Counted from the stretch's first letter, positions 1-10,108 are shown. The stretch: 64,000 nucleotides of DNA from Clostridium polyendosporum (GCF_018332455.1 NZ_BOPZ01000003.1:124001-188000); one strand, 5' to 3'. Made by a program: numbers and translations. The notes: generated by a model from the letters alone, not told the origin.

Positions 1-799
1 CAATCATAAGAATACATACATCTGCTCTTTCAATAGCAGCGTAAGTTCTTATTACACTATATCTTTCTATTTCTTCCTTAACCTTGCTCTTTCTTCTAAG
101 CCCAGCTGTATCTATTAAAATAAATTTGCCTTCTTCTGTTTCAAGATAACTATCTATAGCATCTCTCGTAGTACCCGGAACATCACTTACGATAACTCTT
201 TCTTCTCCAAGAAGCTTATTTATAAGTGATGACTTTCCTACATTTGGTTTTCCTATCATTGCAATTCTTATGTATTCGTCTTCTTCTTCATCTGCCCCTG
301 CTGTATCGAAGTGTTTTACAACTTCATCAAGCATATCACCTAGTCCAAGTCCCTGTGAAGCTGAAATAGTTACAGGATCTCCGATACCTAAGTTATAAAA
401 TTCAAAGGCATTAGCTTCATCTTTCAATGAATCAATCTTATTTACAACAAGTACTACTGGTTTTTTACTCTTTCTAAGCATTTGTGCTACTTCTCTATCA
501 GCTGCTGTTAATCCTTCCTTACCATCAACGATAAAAACTATAACATCTGCTGTTTCGATAGCTATCTGTGCCTGTCTCCTCATTTGTTTTACAATTGTGT
601 TTTCACTTTCTGGTTCTATACCTCCAGTATCAATCATTGTAAAATTATGAGTTAACCATTCTGCTTCAGCATATACTCTATCTCTTGTAACACCTGGAGT
701 ATCCTGTACGATAGAGATTCTCTTACCTGCCAATTTATTAAATAAAGTCGATTTACCCACGTTTGGTCTTCCTACTATAGCTACTATAGGTTTTCCCAT
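1..799 (-). CDS. der: Ribosome-associated GTPase Der (EngA), C-terminus cut by window edge
   Basis: Tandem-domain GTPase needed for 50S ribosome assembly. The ATG is at 799 and the frame stays open to base 1, so about 266 of the usual ~440 residues are present. The first G domain starts right at the N-terminus with P-loop GRPNVGKST followed by DTPGVTRD. A second P-loop, GKPNVGKSS, with DVPGTTRD and the G3 box [10 protein letters not shown], opens the second G domain. Two G domains in one chain is diagnostic of Der. The KH-like C-terminal domain would lie outside the window. It begins 2 nt after the stop of the DUF512 radical-SAM gene, so the two are co-transcribed. Confidence 0.96.
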   Translation of the reverse strand, partial: MGKPIVAIVGRPNVGKSTLFNKLAGKRISIVQDTPGVTRDRVYAEAEWLTHNFTMIDTGGIEPESENTIVKQMRRQAQIAIETADVIVFIVDGKEGLTAADREVAQMLRKSKKPVVLVVNKIDSLKDEANAFEFYNLGIGDPVTISASQGLGLGDMLDEVVKHFDTAGADEEEDEYIRIAMIGKPNVGKSSLINKLLGEERVIVSDVPGTTRDAIDSYLETEEGKFILIDTAGLRRKSKVKEEIERYSVIRTYAAIERADVCILMI

Positions 800-801
800 G
801 A

Positions 802-2136
802 TTACGCCTCCTCACAATGTTCATTTATTAATTTTATTAAGTCTTCACCTGTGTAATCACAAACTATGACTTTTACACCTAATTCTTGTTCTATATTCTT
901 GATCTTTAAATCATCAAGCATAACTCTCTCTTTTATATTTCCCAATTCATACCCTTTTCTAAACATATTATCAGCCATAATGAGATATTTGGATGAAATC
1001 TTATTCTTTGTTTGATTAATTATATCTTGACCTGTTAAAAGCCCTGATACTGTTATGGTTTCACCAAAAAACTCATTGGTTATCTTAAAAACATCAATTT
1101 TTATATTTTGATTTTTTTTCATAATTTTTTCACTAACATTTTTTATTTCATTATAAGCAGATACACCAGTTACAATTGAAAAATGTCCTTTTAAATTTTG
1201 ATTCAATATATCAAGATCACGATCTATCGTATCTCTAAGAAGTCTTATAACTCCAACACCATCTTCTAACTGCTCATAATTGTCATAAAAATTACCTTCA
1301 GGTAAATCAATTTTTGCTAAAACATAAAATTCATCAGAAAGTCTTACAAATGGAGTTCCTATTTCTTTTATGTATTTTTCTTGAAGTTTCTTCACATTTT
1401 CAATTTCAGCTCTTGCGGTTTCCTTATTAAATATATCTAGTTTTTGTAATCCTTCTCTATGTTTTGTTATCCCAACTGGAACTGCAGCAATGTTTTGAAT
1501 TGAAGGATATAACTTATAAAGATCTTCAACTGTACGTTCTAATTCTTCTCCATTATTAACTCCTGGAACAACTACAATTTGAGTATTCATTTCAATGCCT
1601 GCCTCAGCAAGTTTTACTAATCTTGGATATATGTTACCGGCAAATCTATTACTTAGCATCTTAACTCTAAGCTCTGGATTGGTTGTATGTACTGAAATAT
1701 TAATAGGGCTTATTCTGTATCTTATTATTCTATCAATATCTTCATCCTTCATATTGGTTAGTGTTACAAAATTACCTTGAAGGAAAGATAATCTAGAATC
1801 ATCATCCTTAAAATATAACGTTTCTCTCATACCTTTTGGAAGTTGATCTATGAAACAAAACATGCACTTATTAGAACAGCTAATAGCCTTATCCATAATG
1901 GATGCTTCAAATTCTATTCCTAGATCTTCATGATATTCTTTTTCTATTTCATAAACCCAAATCTCGCCATCTGGTTTCTCTATTTCTACTTCAAGATATT
2001 CGTCAGCTAACAAAAAATTATAATCAATTATATCTTTAACTTCCGTACCATTTATGGAAAGAAGAACATCTCCTTTCTCAATACCAAGTTCTTCTCCAAT
2101 ACCACCTGGCAGTATATTAGTTATCCTATTTTTCAT
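802..2136 (-). CDS. DUF512 radical-SAM protein with N-terminal PDZ-like domain
   Basis: A 444-residue protein of unknown substrate. Residues ~1-75 resemble a PDZ domain ([20 protein letters not shown]). Cysteines in the pattern CSNKCMFCF (C-x3-C-x2-C) match a radical-SAM 4Fe-4S site, and the following [10 protein letters not shown] stretch is typical of DUF512 / TIGR03279-type Fe-S oxidoreductases. The ATG at 2136 has AGGAG eight bases upstream. The gene is directly upstream of der, a pairing I know from clostridia, which hints at a ribosome- or RNA-linked role, but that is inference. The family is recognised with good confidence; the reaction is not known to me. Confidence 0.88.
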   Translation of the reverse strand: MKNRITNILPGGIGEELGIEKGDVLLSINGTEVKDIIDYNFLLADEYLEVEIEKPDGEIWVYEIEKEYHEDLGIEFEASIMDKAISCSNKCMFCFIDQLPKGMRETLYFKDDDSRLSFLQGNFVTLTNMKDEDIDRIIRYRISPINISVHTTNPELRVKMLSNRFAGNIYPRLVKLAEAGIEMNTQIVVVPGVNNGEELERTVEDLYKLYPSIQNIAAVPVGITKHREGLQKLDIFNKETARAEIENVKKLQEKYIKEIGTPFVRLSDEFYVLAKIDLPEGNFYDNYEQLEDGVGVIRLLRDTIDRDLDILNQNLKGHFSIVTGVSAYNEIKNVSEKIMKKNQNIKIDVFKITNEFFGETITVSGLLTGQDIINQTKNKISSKYLIMADNMFRKGYELGNIKERVMLDDLKIKNIEQELGVKVIVCDYTGEDLIKLINEHCEEA

Positions 2137-2290
2137 TTGCTCAACTCCTGTGTAATATTCTACATTAAGTAATATTACCCTATTAAATAATACTAGTCAA
2201 CAATTTCACTTTATTTGCCAACAATAATAACAATATATATCAATCCTGCCCAATTTTAGTCAGATTTTACTTTATAAAATTGTATACAAA

Positions 2291-2323
2291 CAAGAGCTAA
2301 GAAGGACTTCTTCTTAGCTCTTG
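2291..2323 (-). terminator. Intrinsic terminator after phoU
   Basis: Perfect inverted repeat CAAGAGCTAAGAAG / CTTCTTAGCTCTTG just past the phoU stop, followed on the minus strand by TTGTTTGTA. It ends the pst-phoU transcript. A REP-like palindrome (about 2261-2284) directly follows. Confidence 0.85.
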
Positions 2324-2326
2324 ATA

Positions 2327-2983
2327 TTATTCATTTAAATCCACAAAGTTACCAGTAATTAGATAAATAGTCCATTCACATATATTCGTTACATGATCAG
2401 CTATTCTTTCAAGATATTTGCATACAAATAGAAGTTGTGACGCTTGAGTTACAAAAGCAGCATTATTATTCATATACCCTATTAGTTCGTTAAAAATCTT
2501 TTTATAAATTCCATCTACTTCGTCATCCATCTTACAGATTTCATATGCTTTATCAACGTTACTGTCTATATAAGCATCTATTGACATTCTTATCATTTTT
2601 TGAACTATATCTGCCATTTTAGGTATATCAACAAGTTCTTTGATATATTTTTCGTCCTTCAATCTTTTTGTTATTTTAGCGATATCAACAGCATGATCTG
2701 CCATTCTCTCTAAATCTGTAACAATTTTAGTAGTAGTAAAAATATTTCTTAAATCCTTAGCCAAGGGCTGCATAGTAGCAATAAGTTTTATACACTTATC
2801 TTCAATATCTTTTTGAAGATTATCTACTAAATCATCATTCTTAATGATCTTTTCTGCTAATTGTACATCCTTTGTTACTAAAGCTTCAACTGAACCATGA
2901 ATTTGCTTCTCAACTATACTTCCCATCTTTACTAATTCATCATGTAGAACCTGTAATCCTGTGTCAAACGAACCCCTTGTCAT
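2327..2983 (-). CDS. phoU: Phosphate transport system regulator PhoU
   Basis: Cytoplasmic helical-bundle protein of 218 residues, the usual PhoU length. It restrains PhoR signalling and Pst uptake when phosphate is sufficient. Two PhoU repeats are visible, each with a metal-binding helix of type DLERMADHAVDIAK (first repeat) and YLERIADHVTNICEW (second). The ATG at 2983 follows a GAGGTG ribosome site. It is the last gene of pstSCAB-phoU, 21 nt after pstB, and is followed by a strong terminator. Confidence 0.97.
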   Translation of the reverse strand: MTRGSFDTGLQVLHDELVKMGSIVEKQIHGSVEALVTKDVQLAEKIIKNDDLVDNLQKDIEDKCIKLIATMQPLAKDLRNIFTTTKIVTDLERMADHAVDIAKITKRLKDEKYIKELVDIPKMADIVQKMIRMSIDAYIDSNVDKAYEICKMDDEVDGIYKKIFNELIGYMNNNAAFVTQASQLLFVCKYLERIADHVTNICEWTIYLITGNFVDLNE

Positions 2984-3004
2984 ACTATCACCTCATAATC
3001 AATT

Positions 3005-3754
3005 TTACCCAAATCTACCTGTAATATAATCTTCTGTTCTCTTATCTTTTGGTTTATAGAATATATCTTCAGTTTTTCCATATTCAACAACTTCTCCACT
3101 TAAGAAGAAAGCAGTCTTATCAGCAATTCTTCCTGCTTGTTGCATATTATGCGTTACAATAACTACAGTATAATTCTTCTTTAATTCATCCATTAACTCT
3201 TCAACTTTATTAGTTGAAATAGGATCTAATGCTGATGTAGGTTCATCCATAAGTAACACTTCTGGTCCTACTGCTAAAGTTCTTGCAATGCAAAGCCTTT
3301 GCTGCTGTCCTCCTGATAAGCCTAACCCACTCTTTTTAAGTCTATCTTTTACTTCATCCCAAAGAGCTGCTCCCTTTAGACTCTTTTCAACTATTTCATC
3401 AAGCTTGCTCTTATTCTTAATTCCATGAATTCTAGGACCATAAGCTATATTATCGTATATTGACATTGGGAATGGATTTGGTCTTTGAAACACCATTCCA
3501 ACTCTTTTTCTTAATTGAATCTCATCATAATCTGCATAAATATTTTTTCCTTCAAAAAAAACTTGTCCTTCTATCCTAACAATACTAATCAAATCATTCA
3601 TTCTATTTAATGTTCTTAAAAATGTAGATTTACCACATCCTGATGGTCCAATCAATGCTGTAACTGTATTTTGATCTATATCAAGATTTATATTTTTTAA
3701 TGCATGTGTATTTCCATAATATAAATTTAAATCTTCTGTATGTATTATAGCCAT
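3005..3754 (-). CDS. pstB: Phosphate ABC transporter ATP-binding protein PstB
   Basis: ATPase of the high-affinity phosphate importer, 249 residues. It shows Walker [10 protein letters not shown] (~residue 37), the Q-loop at [11 protein letters not shown], which is highly typical of PstB, ABC signature LSGGQQQR, Walker [14 protein letters not shown], and the switch histidine in VIVTHNM. It works as a dimer under the PstA/PstC permeases. It sits 11 nt after pstA in the same operon, with a GGAGGGG ribosome site. Confidence 0.98.
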   Translation of the reverse strand: MAIIHTEDLNLYYGNTHALKNINLDIDQNTVTALIGPSGCGKSTFLRTLNRMNDLISIVRIEGQVFFEGKNIYADYDEIQLRKRVGMVFQRPNPFPMSIYDNIAYGPRIHGIKNKSKLDEIVEKSLKGAALWDEVKDRLKKSGLGLSGGQQQRLCIARTLAVGPEVLLMDEPTSALDPISTNKVEELMDELKKNYTVVIVTHNMQQAGRIADKTAFFLSGEVVEYGKTEDIFYKPKDKRTEDYITGRFG

Positions 3755-3765
3755 TTTTTCCCCTC

Positions 3766-4665
3766 CTATTTCCCACTATATGACTTATATAATGCATTAC
3801 CTAAAATTCTTGCACCAAAGTTAAATATAAGTACCATTATTATTAACACTGCTGATGCTCCATTAGCTATCTTTGATGCATCTGGAACTATGCCCTCTGA
3901 ATTTAGCTTCCAAATATGAACAGCTAATATCTCTGCTGGTCTAAATAAGTTATAAGCTGATATTTTATCAACAGAAGACATACCTAGAATACTAATCTTA
4001 TCAAACTTAAATAAAGGAGCACTCATCCCTGCTGTATATAAAAATGCAGCAGCTTCTCCAAAAATTCTACCAGAAGCTAATATAATTCCTGTTAGTATTT
4101 GTGGCATAGCTGATGGCAATGTTACATTTTTTATTGTTTGCCATTTTGTTGCTCCTAATCCCAAACTAGCCTCTTTGACCTTTTTAGATGCTTCTCTTAT
4201 AGCATTTTCACTTACTCTTGTCAATGCTGGTAAGTTTAATATACTAACTGAAAGTGCACCTGCAAGTACAGAATACTTCCACCCAGCCAAAGTAACAAAA
4301 ACAAGTAATCCAAACAAACCTACAACAATAGAAGGTAATGAGGCCATTGTTTCTATACAAAGTCTAATAAAGTTAACAAACTTACCTTCGCCAGCGTATT
4401 CAGATAAATAGATACCTGCACCCAAGCCTAATGGTATAGTAATTAATAATGATACTATAAGCATATAAAAAGAATTAAAAAGTTGTGGTCCTATGCCCCC
4501 ACCTGGTTGATCCATTTTAGGCTTTCCAAATAAGAAATCGAAATTTAAAGAATCCATACCTCTATATATTATATATATGATAAAAACGGCTAAAAGTAAA
4601 ACAATAAAACCTGAAATTAAATACAATATAGATGTTGCTATTCTATCCGCAGTCTTTGCCTTCAT
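3766..4665 (-). CDS. pstA: Phosphate ABC transporter permease PstA
   Basis: Integral membrane permease of 299 residues with about six predicted transmembrane segments. The cytoplasmic EAA-type loop ([20 protein letters not shown]) that contacts PstB is clear. It pairs with PstC to form the phosphate channel. The start codon overlaps the pstC stop (TAATG), so the two are translationally coupled. Confidence 0.97.
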   Translation of the reverse strand: MKAKTADRIATSILYLISGFIVLLLAVFIIYIIYRGMDSLNFDFLFGKPKMDQPGGGIGPQLFNSFYMLIVSLLITIPLGLGAGIYLSEYAGEGKFVNFIRLCIETMASLPSIVVGLFGLLVFVTLAGWKYSVLAGALSVSILNLPALTRVSENAIREASKKVKEASLGLGATKWQTIKNVTLPSAMPQILTGIILASGRIFGEAAAFLYTAGMSAPLFKFDKISILGMSSVDKISAYNLFRPAEILAVHIWKLNSEGIVPDASKIANGASAVLIIMVLIFNFGARILGNALYKSYSGK

Positions 4666-5555
4666 TATGATTCACCTCTGCTTCCAATCTTTCTGATTAC
4701 AACAATAAATGTAAATGAAATTAGTAATAGTATAAGCGCTAATGACCAAAGTGCATTATTCCATGATGATCCAAAAGCGGTATTTGACATATCCATAGTA
4801 AGAACACTTGTTAATGTCGTTGTTGGGGACGTAAGTCCACTAGCAAACTTTACAGTATTACCAATAACCATTTGTACAGCTAAAGCTTCTCCAAAGGCTC
4901 TAGCAATACCTAAAACCACCCCTGTAAGTATTCCACTTTTTGATGCTGGTACTATTACTTTATATATTGTTTGCCATCTTGTTGCTCCTAATCCATAAGA
5001 TGCTTCTACATAATCTCTTGGAATAGTTCTGATAGCATCTGAAGCTATCGATGCTATTGTAGGTAAAATCATAATGCTAAGCACTAAAACTCCGGCAAGC
5101 AAACTAAATCCTATTCCTCCAACTTTATCTTTAAGAAATGGAACTAAAACACTTACTCCAATCCAACCATAAATTACTGATGGAATTCCAACAAACAATT
5201 CAAGAGTAGGTTGAAGTACCTTAGATCCAAGCTTTGGTGAAATAATATTCATAAAAACAGCCAATGCAATGGCTATAGGTGCACTTAATAAAACTGCTCC
5301 TACTGAAACAAAAGTAGAACCCGCAATAAAAATCAAGGCTCCGAATTCTGGCTTGTCAGCCCCTGGATTCCAGTCTGAACTTCCAACAAACTTAAAAAAT
5401 GAATAACCATCTTTAATAAATGTATTTATTCCTTTTGAAGCTATAAAGAATATTATTGCTAATGTTATAGCTACTATTAATATACCACAAAAAAACGCAA
5501 AACCTTTACCTATATATTCAGATCTAAACCTTTGCCAAAAACTTCTTTTTTCCAT
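4665..5555 (-). CDS. pstC: Phosphate ABC transporter permease PstC
   Basis: Second membrane permease of the Pst importer, 296 residues. It has an N-terminal transmembrane helix (~residues 15-37) and further helices, with the coupling loop EASYGLGATRWQTIYKV. It lies 68 nt after pstS, separated by a stable hairpin, and overlaps pstA by one base. Confidence 0.97.
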   Translation of the reverse strand: MEKRSFWQRFRSEYIGKGFAFFCGILIVAITLAIIFFIASKGINTFIKDGYSFFKFVGSSDWNPGADKPEFGALIFIAGSTFVSVGAVLLSAPIAIALAVFMNIISPKLGSKVLQPTLELFVGIPSVIYGWIGVSVLVPFLKDKVGGIGFSLLAGVLVLSIMILPTIASIASDAIRTIPRDYVEASYGLGATRWQTIYKVIVPASKSGILTGVVLGIARAFGEALAVQMVIGNTVKFASGLTSPTTTLTSVLTMDMSNTAFGSSWNNALWSLALILLLISFTFIVVIRKIGSRGES

Positions 5556-5591
5556 AATTCTTCCCTCAATAAAAAATATTTAACATCGTGT

Positions 5592-5619
5592 TTTTAGACT
5601 GGCGGTTGCCAGTCTAAAA
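5592..5619 (-). other. Intercistronic hairpin between pstS and pstC
   Basis: A perfect 10-bp stem (TTAGACTGGC / GCCAGTCTAA) with a four-base GGTT loop on the plus strand. On the transcribed minus strand the 3' side is followed by AAAACACG, not a T-run, so it does not look like an intrinsic terminator. It may protect the pstS 3' end and raise pstS above pstCAB, as solute-binding proteins are usually made in excess; that role is inference. Confidence 0.7.
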
Positions 5620-5623
5620 TTAA

Positions 5624-6523
5624 TTATTTAACCTTCATTTCTCCACCGGATATAAATCCAAGCTTCTCCATAGTATCCTTATTTTCTGAACTTACCATAT
5701 AATCTAAGAAAGCTTTTGTTAATCCTGTTGGTTCCCCCTTAGTGTACATATGGCCCCATGACCAGAATGGGTACTTTCCATTTGTTATGTTTTCCTTAGT
5801 TGCTTCTACATTATCTATAGCAATTGTAGTTATTGTTTCCTTAACCTTTGGATCTTGAAGATATCCTAAACCAAGATAGCTTATTGATCCCTTATTCTTT
5901 TCAATGGCAGTCTTAACAGCTCCATTTGAATCTTGTGTAATACCAATCTTATCATTTTCAAGTTCTTTTTTACCATCTAAAACAGTGTTTATAAATGTAG
6001 ATCTTGTACCTGATGAAGCTGGTCTGTGAATTACTGTTATTGGCGTATCCTCTCCAGTAATATCCTTCCAATTAGTAGTTTTTCCTGAGAATATATCTTG
6101 TATTTGAGCCTTAGTTAAAGATGTAGCTTTAACATCTTTTCCTACTACTACTGTAAAACCTTGAGCTGCAACCTTGTGGTCTACTAAAGCTTTTGCTTCA
6201 TCTCCCTTAAGTTTATCTTCTGCAAAAACATCTGAGTTTCCTATATCAACAGCTCCTTGTGATACTTGGGTTAATCCAGTTCCGGATCCACCACCCTGTA
6301 CACTGATCATAGCATCTGGATTTTTTCCTTGAAAATTTTCAGCTGACTTTTCAACTAATGGTTGTAGGGCAGTTGACCCTGAGGTTGTAATAGAACCTGA
6401 TAATGCTGCTCCGTTACCTACTTTTCCCTGCTCTGCTTCTTTCTTTGTACACCCAGCAAATGCAGCTGTAGTCATTGTCATTGCTAATGCTAATATTGCA
6501 AATTTTAGCCCTTTTTTCTTCAT
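5624..6523 (-). CDS. pstS: Phosphate-binding lipoprotein PstS
   Basis: Membrane-anchored substrate-binding protein of the Pst importer, 299 residues. The N-terminus is a lipoprotein signal: charged MKKKGLK, a hydrophobic core, and lipobox AFAGC giving an acylated Cys near residue 24. Phosphate-binding loops SGSTALQP, GGGSGTGLTQ and RPASSGTRS are present. I place the start at the ATG at 6523, which has GGAGG eight bases upstream; a longer reading from a TTG at 6538 would lie inside that ribosome site. It is the first gene of the pst operon, behind a good promoter. Confidence 0.97.
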   Translation of the reverse strand: MKKKGLKFAILALAMTMTTAAFAGCTKKEAEQGKVGNGAALSGSITTSGSTALQPLVEKSAENFQGKNPDAMISVQGGGSGTGLTQVSQGAVDIGNSDVFAEDKLKGDEAKALVDHKVAAQGFTVVVGKDVKATSLTKAQIQDIFSGKTTNWKDITGEDTPITVIHRPASSGTRSTFINTVLDGKKELENDKIGITQDSNGAVKTAIEKNKGSISYLGLGYLQDPKVKETITTIAIDNVEATKENITNGKYPFWSWGHMYTKGEPTGLTKAFLDYMVSSENKDTMEKLGFISGGEMKVK

Positions 6524-6563
6524 GTTTTCAACCTCCAAAATTGTTTTTCTTAACCTTACAATA

Positions 6564-6592
6564 TATATATTAACTAATAAAAGTTAAGTCAA
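6564..6592 (-). promoter_or_regulatory. Predicted sigma-A promoter of the pst operon
   Basis: On the minus strand a -35 TTGACT (6587-6592) and a -10 TATATA (6564-6569) are separated by exactly 17 bp, about 40 bp before the pstS start. Both hexamers are close to the vegetative consensus. Confidence 0.6.
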
Positions 6593-6600
6593 TATTAGAC

Positions 6601-6686
6601 TATTGTTAAGTTCTCTTAACATAAACATAAAAAATTTATAGCTTAAATCATAAAGAATAGTCTAGTATTATTTAACTTAACTTTCA
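6601..6686 (-). promoter_or_regulatory. Candidate PhoP-binding region upstream of pstS
   Basis: Just upstream of the promoter are several GTTAA/TTAAC half-sites, including GTTAAG (6605-6610) facing CTTAAC (6615-6620), and another AAAGTTAAGTTAAAT cluster near 6671-6686. PhoP boxes in Firmicutes are repeats of TTAACA-like hexamers, so this is a plausible operator. The region is very AT-rich, so chance occurrence is possible. The rest of the 321-base gap between pstS and phoR holds only the phoR terminator. Confidence 0.35.
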
Positions 6687-6800
6687 TAGATAGTATTAGC
6701 ATCTAATAACCTTCTATTCATTTCATTTTCTAATGAAATTCATTTAGAACCCTAACCCTTAGAATCCTGTAAAATAACTCTTAGTACGATTTCCTATTAT

Positions 6801-6842
6801 GTAAAAAAGAATACTGTCTAAAATTTTAAACTTTAGACAGTG
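6801..6842 (-). terminator. Intrinsic terminator after phoR
   Basis: Stem ACTGTCTAAA (6813-6822) / TTTAGACAGT (6832-6841) immediately after the phoR stop. On the minus strand it is followed by ATTCTTTTTTAC, a clear T-tract. It separates phoPR transcription from the pst operon. Confidence 0.85.
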
Positions 6843-6844
6843 TA

Positions 6845-8545
6845 TTAACTTATACTTTTTAATATTATTATAAACTTTGTTCCTATGTCAAGTTTACTTA
6901 CTACTTCAATAGATCCATTAAAGGCTTTAACTATATGTTTAACAATTGCTAACCCTAATCCGGTTCCTCCCTTAGCTCTTGACCTAGCTTTATCAACTCT
7001 ATAAAAACGTTCAAAAAGTCTTGGGATGTCCTTTTGTGGTATTCCTATACCAGTATCTTCAACAGTTATAACTATATTATCATCTTCTGATCTAGTAGCT
7101 ACTGAAACAGAATCACCTTCTTCAGAATATTTAATAGCATTATCAATTAAATTTATCATCATTTGTTTAAACTTGTCAGGATCTCCATATAAATTTTTAT
7201 TGTTCTTTAAATCAACAGAAAGATTAATATGCTTCTTTTCAGCTTCTATCTTCATCATAGTGAATACATTTTCTATAATTTCTTCTCCACTAAAGGTTTT
7301 TTTCACATTTTCAACCTTCTGCTCAATATTGGATAATGTTAAGATATCATTAATTAATCTAGTTAACCTTTCTGCTTCTTCGTTTATAATATCAAGAAAC
7401 TTTTGCCTATTTGCTTCATCCTCAACATATTTTAAGGTTTCTGCAAAACCTTTAATAGAGGTTAAAGGAGTTTTTAATTCATGTGACACATTAGCAACAA
7501 ATCGAGATCTAATATTTTCAAGCTTCTTTATATCTGTAATATCTTGTACTACAGCTACAATACCAATACGTTCATAACCGTTAATAATCTCTGCAGTTTT
7601 AATTCTTAACTCTCTTTCTTGAGGCCATATAATCTTAATCTGTTTATAATCATTAGGCTTTTCAAAAACACTATCAAATTCAAAATCTCTAATATGATCC
7701 ATTAACGTCTCGCCTATTATATCTGTTTTTATTCCAAATATCTTTTTTGCATAGGGATTTATCATTATTACTCTATGTCTTCTATCAACAGCTATTACTC
7801 CACTATCCATACTTTTTAAAATAGCTTCTAATCTGTTTTGTTTATCAATTAACTCTGCCATGGTAGATTGCAGTTGATCAGCCATATAGTTAAAAGTTTT
7901 TCCCAAGCTTCCCAATTCATTAATGGAACTAAGCCTAACCCTTCTATCTAGTTCCCCCTTTGCAATCCTTGCAGTTATAAATTCTAGTTCTTCAACTGGA
8001 TTTACTATAAATTTAGTTAATTTTAGTGAAAGAATTACTGATAGAAGTATAACAAAAAGTAACGTTATAATATAATATTTTATATTCTTATTCTGAAATA
8101 TCCTTACATTATCAAGAGGAATAGAAGTTCTTACTATACTCCCATCCTTTAACTTTGTTGCATAATAAACTAGATTCTTATTTAGTGTCTTACTATATCT
8201 AACACTTGACCCTTCACCACCATGTATAGCTTCAATTATTTCTGTTCTAGAAAGATGGTTATCTAAGTCTTGTAATCTAGTGTCAGTATCTAATATAACA
8301 ACTCCATCTTTGGTTATATAAGTAAATCTGATCTCTTGATCAATTTTTTTTAACTCATTCAGTTTATCAACTTTATTTGGAACATCGCTTAAAATTAGTG
8401 CAGATAAAAGATCATTATAATGCTTTAAATTTCTCTTTGAATTTTCAATATACTGATAGTTTGATATAGCAATAAAAGAAGAAGTTACTACAACTAAAGA
8501 AAAGACTATAGTAATTATAACCGAAAGCATAATTTTTTTCTTCAT
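6845..8545 (-). CDS. phoR: PhoR-type sensor histidine kinase
   Basis: Membrane sensor kinase of 566 residues. Order: transmembrane helix (~5-27), an extracytoplasmic region of about 130 residues, a second helix (~158-176), HAMP (~177-230), PAS (~240-330), HisKA with VSHELKTPLTSIKG carrying the phospho-accepting His, and the ATPase domain with N-box NLIDNAIKYS, G1 DTGIGIP, F-box FERFYR and G2 GGTGLGLAIV. It starts 2 nt after phoP. Proximity to pst and the domain order support PhoR; other HAMP-PAS kinases such as WalK share this layout, but the pst context is decisive. Confidence 0.9.
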   Translation of the reverse strand: MKKKIMLSVIITIVFSLVVVTSSFIAISNYQYIENSKRNLKHYNDLLSALILSDVPNKVDKLNELKKIDQEIRFTYITKDGVVILDTDTRLQDLDNHLSRTEIIEAIHGGEGSSVRYSKTLNKNLVYYATKLKDGSIVRTSIPLDNVRIFQNKNIKYYIITLLFVILLSVILSLKLTKFIVNPVEELEFITARIAKGELDRRVRLSSINELGSLGKTFNYMADQLQSTMAELIDKQNRLEAILKSMDSGVIAVDRRHRVIMINPYAKKIFGIKTDIIGETLMDHIRDFEFDSVFEKPNDYKQIKIIWPQERELRIKTAEIINGYERIGIVAVVQDITDIKKLENIRSRFVANVSHELKTPLTSIKGFAETLKYVEDEANRQKFLDIINEEAERLTRLINDILTLSNIEQKVENVKKTFSGEEIIENVFTMMKIEAEKKHINLSVDLKNNKNLYGDPDKFKQMMINLIDNAIKYSEEGDSVSVATRSEDDNIVITVEDTGIGIPQKDIPRLFERFYRVDKARSRAKGGTGLGLAIVKHIVKAFNGSIEVVSKLDIGTKFIIILKSIS

Positions 8546-8547
8546 AT

Positions 8548-9246
8548 TTATTCACCACTAGAAAATCTATATCCTATTCCTCTAATAGTTTCAATAAACC
8601 TTGGATTTTTATCATCATCTTCTATCTTCTTTCTTAAATGTCTAATATGAACATCTACCGTTCTAGTTTCACCAATATATTCATATCCCCAAATTTTATC
8701 AAGCAGCATATCCCTAGTAAGTACTTTTCCTTTATTTTGAATAAGTGTTTCAAGAAGTTCAAATTCTTTAAGTGTTAAATCTACTTTTTCTCCATTCTTT
8801 AAAACCTCATGTTTCAAAAAATCTATTGTAAGATTTCCTATATTAAATACCTTCTCAAAACTTGTAGTATTAGTAGTTCTTCTAAGTACAGCTTTTACCC
8901 TTGCCACTAACTCTCTAATTGAAAATGGCTTTGTAAGATAATCATCTGCTCCAAGCTCTAACCCTAAAATTTTATCTATTTCTTCTCCTTTTGCAGTAGT
9001 CATAATAATCGGTATATTGGTCGTTAGAGAATCCCTTCTAATCTCTTTACATACATCATAACCATCTAGTCCTGGTAACATTAAATCTAATAAAACTAAT
9101 TTAGGTTGTTCTGATTTTACTACTTTTAATGCATCAATACCGTTATATGCTGTTAATACTTTATACCCTGAGTTCTCTAAATTAAACTTTAAAAGTTCAA
9201 CTATATTCTCCTCATCATCTACAATTAATATTTTTTCGTCTGCCAT
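8548..9246 (-). CDS. phoP: PhoP/PhoB-type response regulator
   Basis: OmpR-family transcription factor, 232 residues. The receiver domain has acidic pair DDEEN, phospho-acceptor Asp in VLLDLMLPGLDG and conserved Lys in YLTKPFS. The winged helix ends with RTVDVHIRHLRKKIE and IRGIGYRF. I choose the ATG at 9246 (MADEK) because GGAGG lies six bases before it; the ATG at 9252 directly abuts the ribosome site. It is in an operon with phoR and the upstream pgeF, and probably controls the pst promoter. Confidence 0.93.
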   Translation of the reverse strand: MADEKILIVDDEENIVELLKFNLENSGYKVLTAYNGIDALKVVKSEQPKLVLLDLMLPGLDGYDVCKEIRRDSLTTNIPIIMTTAKGEEIDKILGLELGADDYLTKPFSIRELVARVKAVLRRTTNTTSFEKVFNIGNLTIDFLKHEVLKNGEKVDLTLKEFELLETLIQNKGKVLTRDMLLDKIWGYEYIGETRTVDVHIRHLRKKIEDDDKNPRFIETIRGIGYRFSSGE

Positions 9247-9258
9247 AACCATCCTCCG

Positions 9259-10014
9259 TTACTTTATAAAAATAAATGAGAGTAACCTTCCAGAATTTAA
9301 GTTATCCTTTCTATATGAATGTAACTTTGCAGTATTACTGCAGTAAGTACATAGATTAGTGTGATAAATTTTTTCTTTCGTAATACCTTCATCTATTAGT
9401 TGTGCTTCTATACATTTTTGCAAATTCAAATTTCTTTCTTGAAAAATATCAATATTTTTATAAAGTTCATCTTTTAAAAACTTCTCTTTTAATTCCTCAC
9501 TAACTTCATAACAACAACCCATTATATGTGGTCCTATATACGCTTTAATATTTTCTCCTAAACAACCATATCTTTCTTTCATAGCTTTTACTGTTTCTTT
9601 AGTAATTTTATCAAAAGTTCCTCTCCACCCGCTATGAACGGATGCTATAACACCTTTTTCTTTATCCCAAAGGAGGATAGGAACACAATCTGCTGTAAAA
9701 ACGCCAACAGCTATGTTTTCTTTATTCGTTATTATTGCATCTCCTTCAACCTCTCCATGTGGAGCACAATTCTCCTCTGCAATTATAATATTACTGCTGT
9801 GAATTTGTCTTAAATAATATACATCATCTAGGTTTAAAACTCTTTTAACTTCATTAATTTTCTCTTCTCCACAGTCACCCAACTTAAAGCTAAGGTTATT
9901 TTCTGCTGTAGAAAAAATAATATTAAAATTTCCATCAATATGATGAAAAAATCTCATTCCTTCTTTTTCAATAATCATAATTCCATTCACTTTCCTTTTT
10001 CTCAATTTTAACAT
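9259..10014 (-). CDS. pgeF: YlmD/PgeF-family multicopper-oxidase-like purine nucleoside phosphorylase
   Basis: Cytoplasmic protein of the YfiH/YlmD (DUF152, laccase-domain) family. Members act on adenosine/inosine or edit mis-incorporated amino acids in peptidoglycan precursors. The Zn-ligand regions are clear: SVHSGWRGTFDK with the His, and GPHIMGCCYEVSEEL with Cys/His. The start is uncertain: ATG at 10014 has no ribosome site, and an internal ATG at 9978 (MIIEKEG) is a better homology start. It lies 7 nt before phoP, and, with nrdR and ylmC just upstream, recalls the Bacillus ylmC-ylmD arrangement after sigG. Confidence 0.87.
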   Translation of the reverse strand: MLKLRKRKVNGIMIIEKEGMRFFHHIDGNFNIIFSTAENNLSFKLGDCGEEKINEVKRVLNLDDVYYLRQIHSSNIIIAEENCAPHGEVEGDAIITNKENIAVGVFTADCVPILLWDKEKGVIASVHSGWRGTFDKITKETVKAMKERYGCLGENIKAYIGPHIMGCCYEVSEELKEKFLKDELYKNIDIFQERNLNLQKCIEAQLIDEGITKEKIYHTNLCTYCSNTAKLHSYRKDNLNSGRLLSFIFIK

Positions 10015-10108
10015 TTTTAACTTTTAAATAAAACATACTGTAGACTATTTTAACTTACCTTAACTAACTTTTAACATATTTTATTCCACTGAAGGGTGTA
10101 AGGATTAT

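Noticed and set aside
5592-5619. Intrinsic terminator between pstS and pstC
   Set aside because: The hairpin is strong but the transcribed strand lacks a T-tract after it, and pstCAB have no other promoter that I can see.
7026-7577. A 183-codon plus-strand frame opposite phoR
   Set aside because: Antisense shadow of the kinase domain; Ser/Phe/Ile-rich with no recognisable domain or ribosome site.
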